DNA of 55,466 nucleotides from an archaeon 13_2_20CM_2_53_6 (lineage in GTDB: Archaea; Thermoproteota; Bathyarchaeia; 40CM-2-53-6): positions 1-55,466 of the forward strand of contig MNDT01000062.1 of the NCBI GenBank assembly GCA_001915065.1, given 5' to 3'. The first letter of the stretch is position 1. Every line of letters starts with the position of its first letter. A program made the position numbers and the translations under genes. Under the pieces are notes generated by a model. That model made no database searches. It had not been told where the DNA came from and worked only from the letters and a program-made list of their open reading frames with translations. Below, in pieces: positions 54,689 to 55,466 of the stretch.

Positions 54689-55100
54689 TTGGCGACCGAG
54701 TCCAAGTCCTCTACTGACGTGAAGCTCTCTCCCGCAGAGATCGATTTCCTGAAGAGTAACGAGATGTGCAGGTTTGGGACGGCTTCGCGGACTGGGGAGC
54801 CGCACGTGGTACCTGTTTCGTACGTGTGGGACGATAACCGTGCGTATATTGTTACAGACTACCGGACTCGGAAACTGAAGAACCTCAGAGAGAACCCTCA
54901 AGCGGTGATTCTGGTAGACTCAGGCGGCACGAGGAAGCTTATCCTGATCAGCGGGCCAGCTGAGATTATTGAGAAGGGAAAGGAGTACCAGCTTGTTATA
55001 CAAGCTGTTCTATTCAAGGCTGGACTGGGTCAAGCGGGACCCCTGGAAGGAAGGCGAGGCTCCGTTCGTCAAGATTACCCCAAGATTCAAGGCTGGCTAG
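54689..55100 (+). pseudogene. Pyridoxamine 5'-phosphate oxidase-like (PPOX) flavin-binding protein, frameshifted
   Basis: MCRFGTASRTGEPHVVPVSYVWDDNRAYIVTDYRTRKLKNLRENP..., then family-typical C-terminus in another frame: YKLFYSRLDWVKRDPWKEGEAPFVKITPRFKAG*. Confidence 0.8.
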
Positions 55101-55466
55101 GGCCTGGGCTAGAGCTGGAATAATATCCGCCGTCACTAGCATTCTTGGTGAATAGCCTGCCGAATGAGGGGCTGGTCTGCCTGATGAAGTGCAACTGACC
55201 TCTTCTGCCAAGAGGGAAGAATCCAGTCGCATAGTCGAGGACAAACGTCAAACAGGCATTCTCCTCAATGCTTCCAACCCGGATGTTCTTTCAGAGAACT
55301 GCTAATCGAGGTTCCTTGTTGCGACTAGCCCTTCACCTTGCACTCCGACCCGCGACGAGTGGCGATCAAAAACATAGATCATTAGCATGTACTGCAGGGA
55401 ACTCAGTGTTCAAGCCAGTTTAACGTTCCCCGAGACCGAGTCCGGTCCGATCCTCCTCTCGGATCC

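Noticed and set aside
55456-55466. GGATCC at the right end of the window
   Set aside because: Could be a cloning junction or chance; no vector sequence visible to support a claim.
1-55466. CRISPR array, transposase, integrase or prophage
   Set aside because: No regularly spaced repeats and no matching products found on reading both strands.

Overview
The window is archaeal chromosomal DNA, densely coding. Support comes from a TFB initiation factor, geranylgeranyl reductase, UbiA prenyltransferase, archaeal-type endonuclease III and intron-bearing tRNAs. I saw no CRISPR array, transposase, integrase or rRNA. Main blocks are: a proteostasis region (truncated Lon-like protease at the left edge, grpE-dnaK-dnaJ, a leaderless HtrA-like protease); trpB2, ada, an APC permease and tfb; a membrane MEDS+DUF835-like protein facing a class I terpene-synthase-like protein; a UbiA/geranylgeranyl reductase divergent pair; a radical SAM protein; nfo-nth; a PduO-type adenosyltransferase; an AmmeMemoRadiSam-type radical SAM enzyme; a MenC-like enolase; an MMPL/RND transporter and a secreted phosphoesterase. 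The observations I rate highest are: (1) a terpene-synthase-fold candidate with DDLAD and N-x3-T-x3-E motifs at the right spacing; (2) a tRNA-Leu(UAA) with three insertions that look like introns; (3) a second tRNA with a ~32-nt insertion and an unresolved anticodon; (4) three clear single-nucleotide frameshifts, possibly a fourth; (5) a 22-bp exact inverted dispersed repeat; (6) a structured intergenic region after tfb; (7) a 9-bp-stem hairpin with a mini-ORF in the leader of a PPOX gene; (8) a haem-less relative of a cytochrome-c-like family; (9) a tandem pair of homologous small helical proteins and a dispersed wHTH paralogue pair. All family names come from reading translations, with no database search.
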